Shown: positions 11,955-25,834 of the stretch, one piece after another | Layout: each line of letters begins with the position of its first letter | How positions within the stretch are numbered: position 1 is the stretch's first letter | Assembly: GCA_024529925.1 (NCBI GenBank) | Contig: JAFEUB010001538.1 | Location: 1 to 64,000 of the forward strand | Direction: 5' to 3' | From: Ophthalmolycus amberensis | Lineage: Eukaryota; Chordata; Actinopteri; Perciformes; Zoarcidae | Length of the DNA stretch: 64,000 nucleotides | The notes under the pieces: generated by a model | Told to the model about the DNA's origin: nothing | The model's database searches: none | The model's input: only the letters and a program-made list of their open reading frames with translations | Made by a program: the position numbers and the translations under genes

Positions 11955-12265
11955 ACATCAAAACGTGTTCTTCATTAAGCAGCAGCATTCTGCCCGTCAT
12001 GAAGAGGTCCCTTCCTGTCCCGGGCTGGGTCGGAGCGGCAAGCTTGTTCCTGTGTTTGACCCAGACCATCCTGGCTATGGTCCTCAACAACTCCACGCAG
12101 CTGGAATCCATGCTGGACAAGTACAGGGACAGGGACGAGGAGTGGTGGAGGGCCAGGTCGAGGGGGAGGAGGGCCATCAGCGAGGGGGACATGCACCTCA
12201 TCCTGGACTTGCACAACAAGCTGCGGGGTCAGGTCCACCCTCCTGCCTCCAACATGGAGTACATG
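11955..12265 (+). other. crispld1: crispld1 first coding exon: choice of start
   Basis: The acceptor TTTTGCAG at 11947-11954 opens this exon and the ATG at 11999 is the first in frame. It begins a hydrophobic signal peptide (about residues 10-26) followed by a propeptide-like acidic/basic segment ending RGRRAI. Overlapping N-glycosylation sequons lie at Asn30/Asn31. The exon ends ...NMEYM at a GTAGGT donor and is followed by a 4.1-kb intron, the longest of the gene. Confidence 0.9.
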
Positions 12266-15200
12266 GTAGGTACTGAGGACACAGCTGTCGGTCATATGCT
12301 GTAGGTAAATCTCATCACACTGGAATACCTATTATCATTTGAAAGAATACAACCCTGCATACATTTCTGTTTTTGATTTAACGCCACCAGTATTAGTTAA
12401 AGAACCAGAATTAAATTCCATTTAAACTGATGCAAAATGAATTAATTTGGATCGACTATTCACTATGGGCTGTCCAATCATACTTAAGCACCCATAAAGG
12501 GGCGCCAAATTATTTTTCTTGAAGTTGCGAAGTCATGACCCACCTGAGAAGTGAGATTGGTTAGTGTTGGGGTAAAAATATCAGCGTAAGCCAATCAGAG
12601 GAAGAGTAGGGCGGGTCATGCCCTCGCCATAGAAAGCTTAGGCGGTGTGCATTGGCCACTAAAAGGGATTCTCCGCATCTAAAAATACTTTTGATTTCAT
12701 GGAAACCCAAAACGCACAAGTAAAAATGTAAGGTGTGGGTTGCACAATGTGTTTTCTGCCCTAACGTAAGATGCAATCGTCAGCATGTTCAGCTAACTAG
12801 CTTACCCACAGTCATAGCCCAGCGCTACTTCCAGGGCCAAAGAGCACATCCTTCACGAACTTGGTTGTATTTGTTTGTTGGGTTGCTGGTAAGACGCGTT
12901 CACCATGGTGTGCAAGCCGGTTCTGGATGCAAAGTTTAGGCGGAGGAGCTCTGTCCTGCTCCTGTTGGATTTGGCGAAGTTTACACTCCAACGTCAGATG
13001 ATGGGGCGCTACATTTGCCAAACACATCGGCTAGTTCACATCCTATGTAAGCTGCGCAATCACACAGGTTAATACTGGAACTTAGCTCTACAATGCAATA
13101 CAACAAAACAATTCTGTTTCATTTATGTCCATGTGTTCTACACATCATCATGGTAAGGATGCTGATTTATGTCTTTTGCCTATTAGCCCCGATCTTTAAC
13201 AACTTTCCTGACTCAGACTGCCGGTGTAGCTCTGTCAGTTAAAGTGGAGTAGGGGAGGAAAGACGGAGAAAACAAGCTGCAATCCGAAGCCACCATCTGG
13301 CTAGCTGCAGTATCTGCCTCCCGCTTGCCCGGCCTCGCTGACCCTGGCCCATTTCCAGCTTTCACCCCCGCAGTGTTGTCCTGCCCTCTACCTCAACCAA
13401 CCTTCCCTCCCTCCCTTTCTTCCTGCCCTGCGTCTCCTTACTCTATCACTCCATTCCTCCTCCCGCTGACTCTCTTTCTCCCTGCCTCGCTGTTTTGCCG
13501 TCCTGATCTTCGACCTCACAAGCGTTCCCCTCCGGCTTTTCTTTCTTCGCCCGGCTCACTCAAACTCTGGCCGAGGCAGATGTTATCTTTTGTTTGATCC
13601 TCCGCGCATCTCATTTTGGGTGCCACGGTGGTAAATCTATTTCAAACACTTCGAGCCTCGCCGATTGAAGTGCGGGGCACCGGAGTGTAAATGTATGTTA
13701 TGTACAATAATCCAGTGTTCCTTCAGCAAGGGATACTATTACTGATGATAATGATGTGGTATGGCCGGGGGCTGGTATTTGGTTTTCAGATTGCAGGATT
13801 TTGGAGGCCAAAGGGGCTGCACTTTCATCGCAGCTCTGACTTCTTGATTTCATACAAAAGCCATTCGGCAAATGCCTTTAAAACACGAGTACCTCATCTC
13901 TTGCCCAGCAGATTTTCCTGAGACCTCTTTTAAAAGTCCCCATAATCACAACCACTTGTAGGTTGAATTACAAGCATTCTGCACACATTGAATTTCCAAA
14001 GCATTCGTCCTAAATCTGCTGATGTAAGACTGCACATCTTGCACTTAGTTCTGCAGTAGAGGTGGTCCTGGCATGTGGTTGGAAACAGCTCTGTATTTTT
14101 GGAACTTAATGCTCTTTGGAATGCAAAACGAGATTGTTACCTTGACCTTTCTCTAAAAGGCTGCTGGACAGCCCATCTTCTTTTCTGCTGGATAATTGAG
14201 GGTGATGAATTACAAGAACGCAGAGAGAATAATGAGCTGGCAGAGATCATTAGTATCCGCTGTAGATTGTTCACAGTGAAAGCCTCCAAGAGTTGTGAAA
14301 CGTGGCCTGTGCAGGGTGGGCAGTCTTGCTTTATGAGTGGGCTGAAGGGTTCCGTCAATGAAGTGCTTGTCGATCTGTTGATTCCAGAACTTCAGTGTCC
14401 AAGTCACAGTCGCCATGATCACTTCACCACGATAATCCCATACTGTATATAAGAAGTGGACGTTTTCACTGTGACATCACACATAGGTTTGTTGACTGTT
14501 GTTCTGAAGTTCGGCATTTTGGCCGTTGCCATCTTTGATTTTGCAACCAGAAGTGACACAAGAGGGTACAACCGAACGCTGAATAAGACAGTTTTAGGTG
14601 ACCAAAAAGGTTACAATTAACTTTCAAAACTGAAAACACACTGTGGGGTTAGAATTCTGAGACAAAAACATGGACGACTCTTAGAACGGACAACTGCGTG
14701 GTAACGACCTGTCAATCAAGGTCTAAATGAACATCATGCTGTATTGAAGAAGACTTGAAACTAACGGCGAGACCAAACTCATGTTTACAATGTTTACTGA
14801 GGGAATAAATCAAGTGAGAAGTAGATTCATTTTCTCATAGACTTCTATACAACCAGACTTCTTTTTGCAACCGGAGGAGTCGCCCCCTGCTGGCTGATGG
14901 CTGGCAGAATGCAGGTTTGAGGCACTTCCGCATTGGCTTCACTTGGCATCTGTAGCAACAGGCTTCCACCAATGCAGTCCCATACAATATGTCAACACAG
15001 TGCTGCTTTCAGTTAGACTGCCCAGTAAAGGCAACATCTCACTTGTGCCCTGCAAATGTTTGTTCTGTCTGCCATTGACTTAAACTAGAACTCACAAAGC
15101 AGGCGAATTCAATATTTCCTGTTTTTAATTTTTGAACGAACAACCTTCTCTGTCATTCTCTTTCTGGTGATTACAGTCATTACATTTACCAAAGACTAAT

Positions 15201-18200
15201 GTAACTGAGTTTTGCTGAAAATATGTTCACAAAAAAATTGGAATGATAAATATATAAACAATAATCTTGGAAAAATATAGCATCACATGGCAACCTTGCA
15301 GGAGGTTAGAGCATAAAACCACCCCTGTGCTGGTATCTCAGCCACAGCTGATGAAGGGTCATGATATCCCTTCTCCAATCAGGCCTGAACACTAAGCAGC
15401 GCCACAGTGAATGGGCAACAGTGTGCACAGTTAGTTAGCCCTACCAAACATATGGAACACATTATGGTGGTCAATCAGAGCAGTTACAACTCCACACTCA
15501 AGCATTATTCCAATGTTTTTTGACGCGTGATAACCGTAATGCAACCAAACAGCATGCCAGCGCCGGAGCACACTGCACCTATTCTTCTCCAACAGTAAAT
15601 GTAACCTTGCCGCAACATTTGAATTGCTCAGTCCTATACCCACGGTCTGCTTTGTTCAAAATAGGTTTCAGGTATTTTGACTTCAATTGAGTTTTAAAAA
15701 AAAAGTTTGGGTAAAAACAGAGACTTTTTTTTGTCAGCTTTTAGTTTTTTACGAGACCGAAACTTACTGGAAACAAGCTATGAAACAACCACATTGAATA
15801 GTAACACAAGGCTGCAAGTTGATGTGGTGGTGGTGATACCGCTCTGTTTCCCTTCTCTCTCATGTATGTGTCTGTGTGTGTGTGTGTGTGTGTGTGTTTG
15901 TGAGTGAATGTGTGAGGCCTAGTTTTCACTATACTGTGTTAGATTTGCGAGGAGCATGCGTACGGCCACTGTACCCTAAAGGAAAGTTTATTTTACCTTG
16001 AATATGTAAGGTTACTTTCAGATTGCTTGCAGTGGAATTCATGTTAGTTACGTTTACTCAAAGAAGGTGATGACATATCTGAAAAGATGCAATGAGTAGC
16101 AATTAAGGCCACAACTACGGTAAATGGCCACTTAGCCCACTTAAATCATGAGGGTAATCCAGAGTGGGGTTTCAGGTCTGCAAACATCTTTTGGAGGCAA
16201 AGCTGTTCTGGACTCATTGAGTTTAACCTGGAGCCCAAGAGAAAACTAGTATTACCAAACCTAATGCTTTGGGTACCAGCTGAAAAAAAACCATGAGCTA
16301 CTAACCCGAGCAAAGTTCATCTCTTCAGAGGCAAATAACTCCAAGGACCTAAATGATGTTCTGTGTGTGCTCCCCAGGTATGGGATTACGAGCTAGAGAG
16401 GAGCGCGGAGCACTGGGCACATACCTGCCGATGGGAACATGGACCGAGCCACATGTTGACACAAATAGGCCAAAACCTTGGAGCGCACTGGGGCAGGTGT
16501 GTATGTACAAAGTGGTGGAGGGAACTGTCTCAGTTAAACTGTGTTTTATACGCCATGTGTTATCATAAGAATAGGTACAATATGCATTCGTAGCTATACC
16601 TTTTTTTTTTTTTTCGTATGTTATCCACGTAATAATGAACGAGGAAGTACAAAGACCACAAAGGGCGGGGAGGTGGATGGGTCCAACAAACAGCAATATT
16701 TTAGCCAGGAGACTGCTGTTTGTTCCCCACGTGAAGCGAGAAGTTAATGTTGAGTTAAACTTGCGTCATGTAGTTATGGCACTTCTGTGGTTATTTTAAC
16801 CCAAACAATCTTTTCCTAAACTTAACTAAGTAGGTTTGTTGCGTAAACCTAACGAAGTATTTTACAATCTTTTCCTAAACCAAAACACGTAGTTTTATTG
16901 CCTAAACCCAAATGAGTAGATTCCTGTGAAGACGGAAGTTTATATTGAAAAGATTGTATGCATGTAACTAGCGGGGTGTCAGATACTGATGCTTGGGAAG
17001 TAGTAGCCCTTAGCATCTTCATACCAACACACAGGGCACACTTTAGCTTCTGTATGAAACGCATTGGCGACACTATTGGACCCTCAGAGCAACAAACACA
17101 GACATAGACCTGGCTGGTCATCTGTCTGGCTGGTCCGGACTGTAAAAAGGTCTAATTCAAATTGTGGGTGTGTTCTGCTTATTCGTGTTCTTGCACTAAA
17201 AGCCCAGTAACTAATGACAATACTGATGACTGAAATGATCCTGGAAATGGCTCAACTTAACTGACACCTGTGCTTTTCCTGCTATGACGCGTTCAAATGT
17301 CTGCTGTGAAAACAGTCTTTTAAAAAGACAAAACTTTTTGCCTTTGTAGGTCCATGGGGAGATTTTAGACTTTAGCTCCTTATGACATTACTAAACAAAC
17401 AAGATTGCATTCATAGAAATGTTTTGGTGTTATAATACAAATGATACAGCATAACACTTTCTGTGTGACTTTAGGGATCGCCCCCCTACCTTCCATGTCC
17501 AGGCCTGGTATGATGAGGTGAGGGACTACAGCTATCCCTACTCCCAGGAATGCAACCCACACTGCCCATTCAGATGTTCAGGACCTGTTTGTACTCACTA
17601 CACTCAGGTAAGAGCTGATTTTATTTCCATGTCTTAAAGGGCTAACAATTACTTCGGATAATTTTAGGCTTTTACTTAAAACATGTATATCAATTTGGGA
17701 TATTTGAAAAAACTCCTGCAGGACCATCATGGTGCAACTGCCAATGTCTGTGAAAGAGGTAATTATGCATTCACATGAGAGGGTACTTCAACATTTCCAA
17801 AAAACTCTCTTGCACATCAAATGCTAATGTGCTATTAGTTAAACTACGTGACAATGGTGGTACGCGTGCTTACGTTTGCCTACCCCTCAGCTGCAAGCCC
17901 CATCAAATGTGAGAGGACCACTGAACACGTCACTTTCTTTGTGTGTGTTTCAATTTTCAGTTGGTGTGGGCGACTAGCAATCGTATTGGCTGTGCCATCA
18001 ACGTGTGTTACAACATGAACGTGTGGGGGATGATCTGGACTAAAGCCGTCTACCTGGTCTGCAACTACTCTCCACCGTACGTTGTTGCTTGTTTCAATAC
18101 CATGATGTGCAACTTCCTCGAAATATCAGAGATTGAAACTGAAATAATAAATGGAGTTATCTCAGATTGAGTCTTTTTTTAAATTGGTAATAACTACAAA

Positions 18201-21200
18201 CAAGAGATACAAACAAGATATGAACTGTGCCAAAGTCGGTTTACGTGTGTTGGGAAGTACCACTGTACATGTGGGGAAAGTTGTTCATCGGCTTTCGTGG
18301 CTAAATCTGATTATATCAAGTGATGTATATCAAGCGTTCACGTTGCATTGTGGGTAATGTAGACAAGGAAGAGGAATGGATGGGATCTTTTTAACTGTCC
18401 ATCTTGAGTCCATCAATGTTATGTAGGAGTCAAATGCTAAATTCCGTGCATAAATGCAGTTTCACAAACATAATTAAATATTTCAGAATCCTTGAACATT
18501 TTTAATTTTAAAACACAACTTTTTGTCAGTGTTTTTCATAATTGATTGGATTTTTGTCCAGGGGCAACTGGTGGGGTCATGCTCCATACAAATATGGAAC
18601 TCCCTGTTCTGCCTGTCCAGCTAGCTATGCTGGAGGCTGCAGGGACAATCTCTGCTACAAAGGTGAGTCTTGGTCTCGAGTTGTGGTTTTCTGCCATGTT
18701 TTATCTCCTTGTATACCTTTGTACCTACCCAAAATTGTTAGCGATAGTTTCACTGAAAGAGCATTGGTTTTTAGTCGTTCACAACATTTGGCAACCCCAT
18801 GGATAGCCCCCCTCCTAATATTGTTTGTGTAACATAAATACAACTTGTATAGAAAATGATTAAATCTAGTGTATGTTTTCAGATGGCGGCGTTGACAGGC
18901 GTCCAGCTCCTGAGATTGAGGAGACCAACTACATTGAACCGGAACCGGAACCAGTGAGGGACAGGGAGCCCCAACCCAGGGCCCAGACACCAAACCCCTC
19001 GCCCAATGACAACCTAGAGAGAAACCAGGTTGTCAGCACAGAGCAGATGTGTAAGGACTCTCACCATATCACACCTGTCTGAATGGTGTGGCTTTGAGAG
19101 TACACATTATTACTAGTAGTAAAATGAGATTGTGAAAAGCCCTCGTTTGTTTGTTACTGTAGGTCAACAGGTCGACTGTGAGACCAAGCTGAGAGATCGG
19201 TGCAAGGGGACCACCTGTAACAGGTAAATGCTCGGGAAAGTGGTGACACTGCAACGGACGGTGAAATAATGATATGCATGCTAATTCGGGAAAACATCTG
19301 ATGTACCAAGATAGCTGTGAATTATCAGGACAGTTCAGATAGAATTAGAGTTTTAGGTAAAAAAACGTTGAATTATACTAATATTCGTACAATAGTATGT
19401 GCTTATATTAACAACAAAGCACCAGATGTGTTGACTGTACTGTTTCCTGTCCATAGATATGAGTGTCCGCCAGGCTGCATCGACAGCCCTGGAAAAGTGG
19501 TTGGGACTGGATATTATGACATGGTAAGGGATCCCCAGAGACCCATTTTTGAAACAGGCATTTAACTATGTATCCACAAAAAAAATGTCATGTTTCTTTT
19601 AAAGTTGCCATGAAATCAAAATAGTTGTTTTACGTTGTTTTATCACATATGTATTACGCTGGTCGTCACTTTATAATTTTTGTGGTCATACTTATTCTAT
19701 AAGCATTTTCAAATCTATTTTATTCTACTCTTTTCCCTGTTGATCCAAACATTAGAAATAATTTCATTCTATTTGATATAACATTGTACTACTTTTCACA
19801 TCCCAAGTTTTGTCAATCGCTTGTAAAGCACTTTGAAAGACATTTGTTTTGTTTGAAAGGTGCTGTATAAATAAAGTTTGATTGACTGAGTCATTGACCT
19901 GTGTGCCAGTATCTGGCACACCACTGAAAACAAAGTTGTTTTGTAGGTATTCTTATTGGTATTTCAGAGGTAATTTCCAGGAAAAACAATAAAATGTTGA
20001 TGATTCATCCTGCAATCGAGGGAGTACAGTACATCTGATAATAATATAGATGTGACACAAGATTACCATTAGGGTACATTAGCACCACAGCTTCGGATAT
20101 CGGCTTGTACATGCATGGCCTCACTCCAAAAAACGACGTAGTCATGGTTGTCTTATTTTGACATTTCATCCCTGTCGGATTGGTTGATGAAATCAGCTGG
20201 CGTAGGCCATGGTGGTGGCGAGAAGTCTCCATGTTGAGCTAGTAGCTACTGTCATTTGGGGGGGTGGTAACGCACATTCGCCGCCATTGGCTACTGTAAA
20301 CACCAATCAAAATCCGCAACAAGCTCTTCCGTAGCTTTCTGTTTTTACAGGAAACACAACATTATTGGGAATCAAATATTTCATGGGAATTTTCAGATAT
20401 ACCTTGCCGCCCATTATTATTCACATCTTTGTCTTTCACTGCAGCAATCCAGCGTGTGTGGAGCCGGTTTACACTCTGGTGTCATTGACAATGATGGAGG
20501 ATGGCTGGATGTGACCAGACTGGGCAGAAAGCAACAATTCACTCAGTCATACAAGAATGGTATTCAATCAATTGGGTATGATTAGTCTCTGTATTCAGTC
20601 TTTATCTATTATAGTATTAAGCAAAAAAAGCGAGTTTAATACAGTCCGGATATAAATGTACTCCCTTTGTGGGCACGAATGATCCGTGGCTATGCAAAAC
20701 AGACCATAACTAATGCAGCTTTCTTTAAATTCACAGGAAAAACAGAAGCGCAAATTCCTTCAAAGTAGAATCGGTGCCTGGTAAGGAGCATACAATATAT
20801 TCTTCACTTTGAGGACACAGATACAGTCACATGTCTGTATACAGAAACACTGTCATCTTGCTGTGTTTCTCTTTTTCTTTTCTCCCAGTCAAGGCTCTAT
20901 CATGCGACACCACCGTTGCACTTTTCTGCCCTTTCAAGAAACCTGTAAGACACTGTCCCAGGTAACAGTCTGCTTTTGTGTCACAGTCATTGTAAGTAAT
21001 AGGGGTTAGCAGTTTGGCCCATGTGCCTTTACACATCAAAGAAAAGTAGCAAAACTAGCCTGTAGCATCAATGAAGGAAAGTTAGCATTTGCAGAATTTT
21101 ATATTAGATCTTGACAAAGGTTTCCTGGTTTGCCATTTAGAATCTTTTATTTACAATCCAACAACCTGTAGGTCTTTAACTCTGCCGTAGTGTTAACTCA

Positions 21201-22240
21201 ACAAATGAGATTTGTTTGGGCCTTCAGAAAGGAAGAACATATACAGTACATGTGCTGAAAATACCCAAAGTGAGCTCTGACTTTTCCTTCAGGTCGTATT
21301 GTCCCAGGAACTGTCTGCGTGACAGTCGGGCCCGAGTCGTTGGGACAAAATACTACTCAGATGTAAGTTCTTGTCACTCAATTTCCACAAGTGGACTTTT
21401 ACAGTTTGAAAAAATAGACCCTGTTCACAGCAGACATCTTAACTTATCACAACACGGTGTAATAACAACGTAAATTATGGCTGTTTTCAAGTGCAAATGC
21501 CTAGTTCAAACCATATGACTTTTATCCTGATTTTCCACTCACTGAGATCCCCGACGAAAGCCCCAGATCAGAGGCAACCGGACTTGTGTAACCAACGGTG
21601 TTTTGGGATTCAACCAGTGCTTTCACCCTGATTCATAACACACATATAACAACCCATTCTGAAAGAGGCCTCATCTTCTCCACACATAGAGGGACCATTT
21701 GAATTTAGATGATTTAATGAGAACAGTGGGACTTCTTCTTAGGATTTCTTTCTGATAGGTATGATTTGTTTTCCAGAAATCCAGTATCTGCCGAGCAGCT
21801 GTTCATGCTGGAGTGATCCAGAATGAGTCAGGAGGGTACCTCGATGTCATGCCTGTGGATAAAAGGCAGCAGTACAGTGGCAGCTACCAGAATGGCATCA
21901 CTTCAGAGAGGTAAGATTAAAAAAGTATATGAAGTACATTATGTACAGTGTATACATAGAAGAACTAATATGAATGTGTACATATTTTCAATGTATGTGT
22001 ATTTTATTTGATGTGGAGTTGGACCTTGCTCTGAGTTCCGATTTTTATTTGCAACTACCTCTGTCAGTGTGATGATCAAATTGAATACATATTAGAATAC
22101 GTCTTTACGTCAGAACCTTTTATTGTTGTGGAAAACAACACGTCATTCCTACCACCACTCTGTTCTCTGCCGGCCCTACTTCTTCCAGCCTACTGAACCC
22201 AACAGGTGGAAAAGCCTTCAGAGTGTTCGCAGTCATCTGA
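11999..22240 (+). CDS. crispld1: crispld1, cysteine-rich secretory protein with LCCL domains 1
   Basis: A complete secreted protein of 511 residues, close to the roughly 500 of mammalian CRISPLD1. Coding exons: 11999-12265, 16378-16496, 17475-17607, 17961-18076, 18562-18662, 18883-19050, 19163-19223, 19457-19523, 20445-20575, 20737-20780, 20889-20961, 21293-21362, 21777-21910, 22189-22240. All junctions are GT-AG and the phases agree. A signal peptide covers about residues 1-26. The CAP domain (about 65-215) carries HYTQLVWATS and the CRISP signature YLVCNYSPPGNW (204-215), with His110 and His170 as the conserved pair. A Glu/Pro-rich linker follows (about 250-300), then LCCL domains near 304-400 and 405-505. 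Motifs EEWW, ILDLHNKLR and GNWWGHAPYK fit CRISPLD1 better than CRISPLD2. CRISPLD proteins are extracellular and CRISPLD1's ligand is not established. I cannot tell the teleost a and b copies apart. Confidence 0.95.
12525..12650. repeat. Teleost dispersed repeat in crispld1 intron
   Basis: The block running from AGTCATGACCC through AGCCAATCAGAGGAAGAG to GGCGGGTCATG has imperfect inverted ends (AGTCATGACCC and GGGTCATG). It resembles a repeat I recall from many fish genomes. The class was not determined. Confidence 0.4.
14440..14960. repeat. Teleost dispersed repeat in crispld1 intron
   Basis: The blocks ATACTGTATATAAGAAGTGG, AGACTTCTATACAACCAGAC, GGAGTCGCCCCCTGCTGGC and CACTTCCGCATTGGCTTCAC match, from memory, a common teleost interspersed repeat in order and spacing. 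No coding capacity is visible. Exact ends and target duplications were not determined. Confidence 0.6.
16745..16930. repeat. Short repeat with 'tcttttcctaaac' motif
   Basis: Two tandem-like copies of CAATCTTTTCCTAAAC are followed by 'ttgcctaaaccc' segments. A related copy lies at 58,398-58,440 in slc12a7. It looks like a widespread fish repeat. The second half of the interval is more diverged. Confidence 0.45.
19600..20397. mobile_element. Probable MITE with nested LINE tail in crispld1 intron
   Basis: The left end AAAGTTGCCATGAAATCAAA and the right end, which in reverse reads AAAATTCCCATGAAATATTT, form a loose inverted repeat. Inside, 19790-19895 reads GGTGCTGTATAAATAAAGTTTGATTGACTGA, split here only by my reading, which resembles the 3' tail of an L2-like LINE or derived SINE. 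Boundaries are uncertain. Confidence 0.35.
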
Positions 22241-24075
22241 AAACCACGTTGGAGTACCATCCAACATTGCCACTTCACATCCAGCAAACCCACTCATTAT
22301 CATCTTGCAACCTGTCATTACATTGATTGCTACGATAAATAATTCGGCTTCTGATACTTAAAAGTGTAACATGACTTTGCTCAAGGTTGCCCCTCTATGT
22401 TTGGTCATGAGCGAACCTGTATCAAATTATATTTCAGCAAAGGCCGTTTGGTGGATGATGGTGCGGGATGTCTTTTGCATTACGTCTCTCCTGCATTTCT
22501 AGTGCTGACCGCAATAACCACGTTGGGCTGCCATGCAACTTTCTGACATGATATCATGACTTTTCATCACTTAAAGTACAATATATACACCACCAGATTT
22601 AGCACCGCTCCAAATGCTCACCGCCATTTTACAACGTGAAGGTCAAAATATAACCTCAGAGATTTTACCAAAGTAATTTTAGACGTAGTATGCCTCAAGC
22701 TCTATGTAGACACACACCATCTAAATAATGGGACAGCCAGATACAGAGGCATAAAATCTGTGCTGGCGTCTTGTGGGAACAAGATTAGACTACTATTTGG
22801 TCAAACCATCTGCTGAAATGAACTCCCAGGCTGCATTTGATGCCCATCACACTAGCCCAAAACACCGTCTTGTATATATTCTATGGAGGACCAAACCAGA
22901 GAGATTATTAAATACAATTACAAATGTTTTTTTTCTTTTCTTTGTATGAGCAGGATTTCTCTGTCCTTCAGCAGAATGTGTTGTTTTCCTTAAACAGAAC
23001 TGCTTTAATGTGTGTGATCTGATTTATTCGGTCTTCAGTTTGTAAAACAAGTTGTTTTCTTTGAGTACAGAAGCTAAGGAGACCGTATTCCTGCTTGACA
23101 TCTGTTTATACATCTAATCACTATATGTATGTTACATTTGGCAGTTTTATCTTAATTGGTTTAAAACAATAACCACGACTGCAATTAACATTTACTGGCA
23201 TGAATTGTATTCTACTTCTAGAAAAGATCTTTCTGTCAAATCTCATTGCAGAAGTTGCAATTGGATGATTCTTTTTATGTTCAATGTTTTAAAGTTCAAC
23301 TCTGTTTTAGATTATCCATGCATAGCAACTACAGTAAATGGTTATGGTAAAGATATTGTAAATAAACTCTGACTACGGTGAGGTTAAGGTTAGGCAACTC
23401 AAATCCTTGGTCAAGGCTGGAGAACGTTTACGGTTTCAAAAGCTGACATTTATTGTTGGTCTGAAAGAGGGGCATCTCTTGAAGACATCACGTCAGCAAA
23501 CTTTGCTGGTATGCACGCTTACCTGAGCTGCCTAGCAGCATCATGTGTGTTGGGAATGATCCATGTGGCTATATTTCAAATGTTGAAGATATAATTACCA
23601 TAAATCAGGCCATACACACAAGGAGAGTGATGTTTTCCAAGTCTTGACCTCCATATATCACTTTTCATCACAGCGGTTTTATAATATATCAACAATGCAG
23701 GCAGTTAAATACAGATTGTATATTTCTGTACATAATAATGTTGTAAATAATATTGAACACTATGTAATGCTTGCTACTGTTGCCTTTTTCATTAACATTT
23801 CTAACACATTGCCAGCCGTACAAAGAGCAACACAAGCTACCAGCAGTAGATGCTGAAACAGATTCTGCATGCAAATCATATATTTGTCACTCAAGCTTTT
23901 ATTTTTTATAAAGGACAATCATTATATTCATATGTCTGTAAATATTGTTTATGTAACATATTGTTTTATTTTATACTGCATTTCCCAGCTTTTGTTTAAT
24001 AGATTTATATAAATGGACCCTGGCTGGCCAGGAATGTGCATGGCAAAATCACAATTAAAACACTTTGAGATTGAA
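22241..24075 (+). other. crispld1: Probable crispld1 3' untranslated region
   Basis: After the TGA at 22238-22240 the sequence is AT-rich and free of recognised exons. The best poly-A signal is ATTAAA at 24054-24059, with an earlier AATAAA near 23361. CRISPLD genes have long 3' untranslated regions, so either site is plausible. Transcript ends cannot be read from sequence alone. Confidence 0.45.
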
Positions 24076-24587
24076 TTCAGATGTGTTTTTGTGTCATTTC
24101 CTATCGTTTTAAAGAGCCAATATCAATAAACTATATTCTCACTGCTCGGGATGTGTCAGAATAAACCTAAATTCTACTAACCCCAAGTTACAGGCTTGAC
24201 TCGGCTCCTCAGTTTACATTGTATTATATTACACTTGTTTTCATTTTTTGCGGACATATGGTTACAGACATATGGTTGAGTGGCCACATTATTTTAATAT
24301 CAGTCCCCACAGCGTCCAGATAGCCTGAGGAATCTGGGCATCGACATTTCAACAACGTCTCAAATTTAGCTGCGGATCAAATTTTTCAAGTGAAATTTCT
24401 TTTTAGAACACTGCGGGCGTTTCCAGGAACTGTGGGGAACACAGAGGAAGAGAACGCTGCTTGTTTCAGGTCCAGGGAGATCTTATCGACCAGTTGGCTT
24501 TGCATGCTTCAAGTAAAGGGAAACAAAGTTGTCAGTTCAGTCAAAACAGTAAGTATGTCATAACAGTTTATGTCCTACCAATCCAAC

Positions 24588-25378
24588 TTAAAGAAACAGT
24601 TCACCCTAAAATAAAAAATGACCATATAGTACTATTTATCCATCTTCTTCGGGGGACACAATCGGAAGGATTTTGGAGGGAGTGCAGAGCGGATTGTTTT
24701 TTAAATAACCTTTTGTCCGCACCTGACCCAGACACTGTCCGTATATTGCGCACGGCAGTTGCATAGGATTGTTTCCGACTTGTCGACAAATATTTCCAAT
24801 ATCTCCAGTGCGTTGTAAAGTCCAAAAGCCAACATCTATTGAAAGAAGATACATGTATTAATTATTCCATAAACAATATTTAATCTCCCAAAATATTCAA
24901 TTTCATTCCATATTTCTTGATGTTTAGCCTTTTAAAAACAATCAAATATAATGGAACTATATGGCACTTTTTTGTAAAACTCAACAGCAAAGTCTCTTTC
25001 TAATAAATCATGACTCAAGATAATCCACAGATCTTTTTGTGAGCAGTTTCAAGTAGAACATTTTTTCCTTGTACTGTACTACACCCACCAACCAAATCAT
25101 TGTGCACAAGGAAGCGTGCATCTACTCGTGGATGAGAGGTTTGTGTTTATAGTTCATAGCTAACCAGTACTGCAAGCTCACCGAGCACCGCTGAGATAGA
25201 TACGTTTCAGCTCAGCCGAGGATGAAGCCGTTAATGTTTACATCTCGCAAACAAACAAATGTTTGGATCACACAAGTCTGAAACAATCCAACGCTACCAC
25301 CATGCGCAATACACAGATACAGAGAGATACAAGTACAAAAAAATCTATTTCTGACTTTGGGGTGAACTGTCTCTTTAA
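24588..25378. mobile_element. MITE with TTAA target duplication
   Basis: TTAA lies at both borders (24588-24591 and 25375-25378). Just inside are inverted repeats: AGAAACAGTTCACCCTAAAA on the left, and on the right, in reverse, AGAGACAGTTCACCCCAAAG. The interior has no transposase. TTAA duplication is shared by piggyBac and Kolobok elements, and the ACAGTTCACCCC end is a common fish MITE end from memory. The superfamily is unresolved. Confidence 0.8.
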
Positions 25379-25834
25379 AATACATTTGTTTTGTTATTGC
25401 TGCACCCAAATGCCAGAAATAATACAACTTAGTTTAATTCAAGATTCACAACATTCTGGGAATAAAAGTGTCTCATGTTACAAAGTCCAATGAGGAAAAT
25501 AAGCAATTTGAATACCACCAGCCTGACCAGGACATAAAGGTTTCATCTGTCATTCTTCACCTCCTACCCTTGTATTAATCAACGAGACATTTCAAGGCAT
25601 TACCACATTTGTGTATTTTGTATCACTTCTCATTTTTCAGTTGAACCCCGGTGAAGTGAGTTAACTAATGTGAAAGTGCTCAGGACCACCGACCGTGCCA
25701 GTGGCTGTACACACACACAGACTAGCTCTGTGTTTTGATAATCTCAACATCTCAAGGTGCGTTTCCGTTCCCTTATCTGGACGAGCACATATGCGGTCTG
25801 GCTCCAGCTAAAAAGTCCCTGTCAGTCCCCCCCG
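25379..25834. other. Intergenic, no gene seen
   Basis: Ordinary AT-rich sequence between two repeats. No exon, RNA gene or clear element was identified. Confidence 0.4.

Noticed and set aside
13325..13597. Pro/Ser-rich 90-codon frame in crispld1 intron
   Set aside because: A pyrimidine-rich intron stretch; no splice borders, and no known domain.
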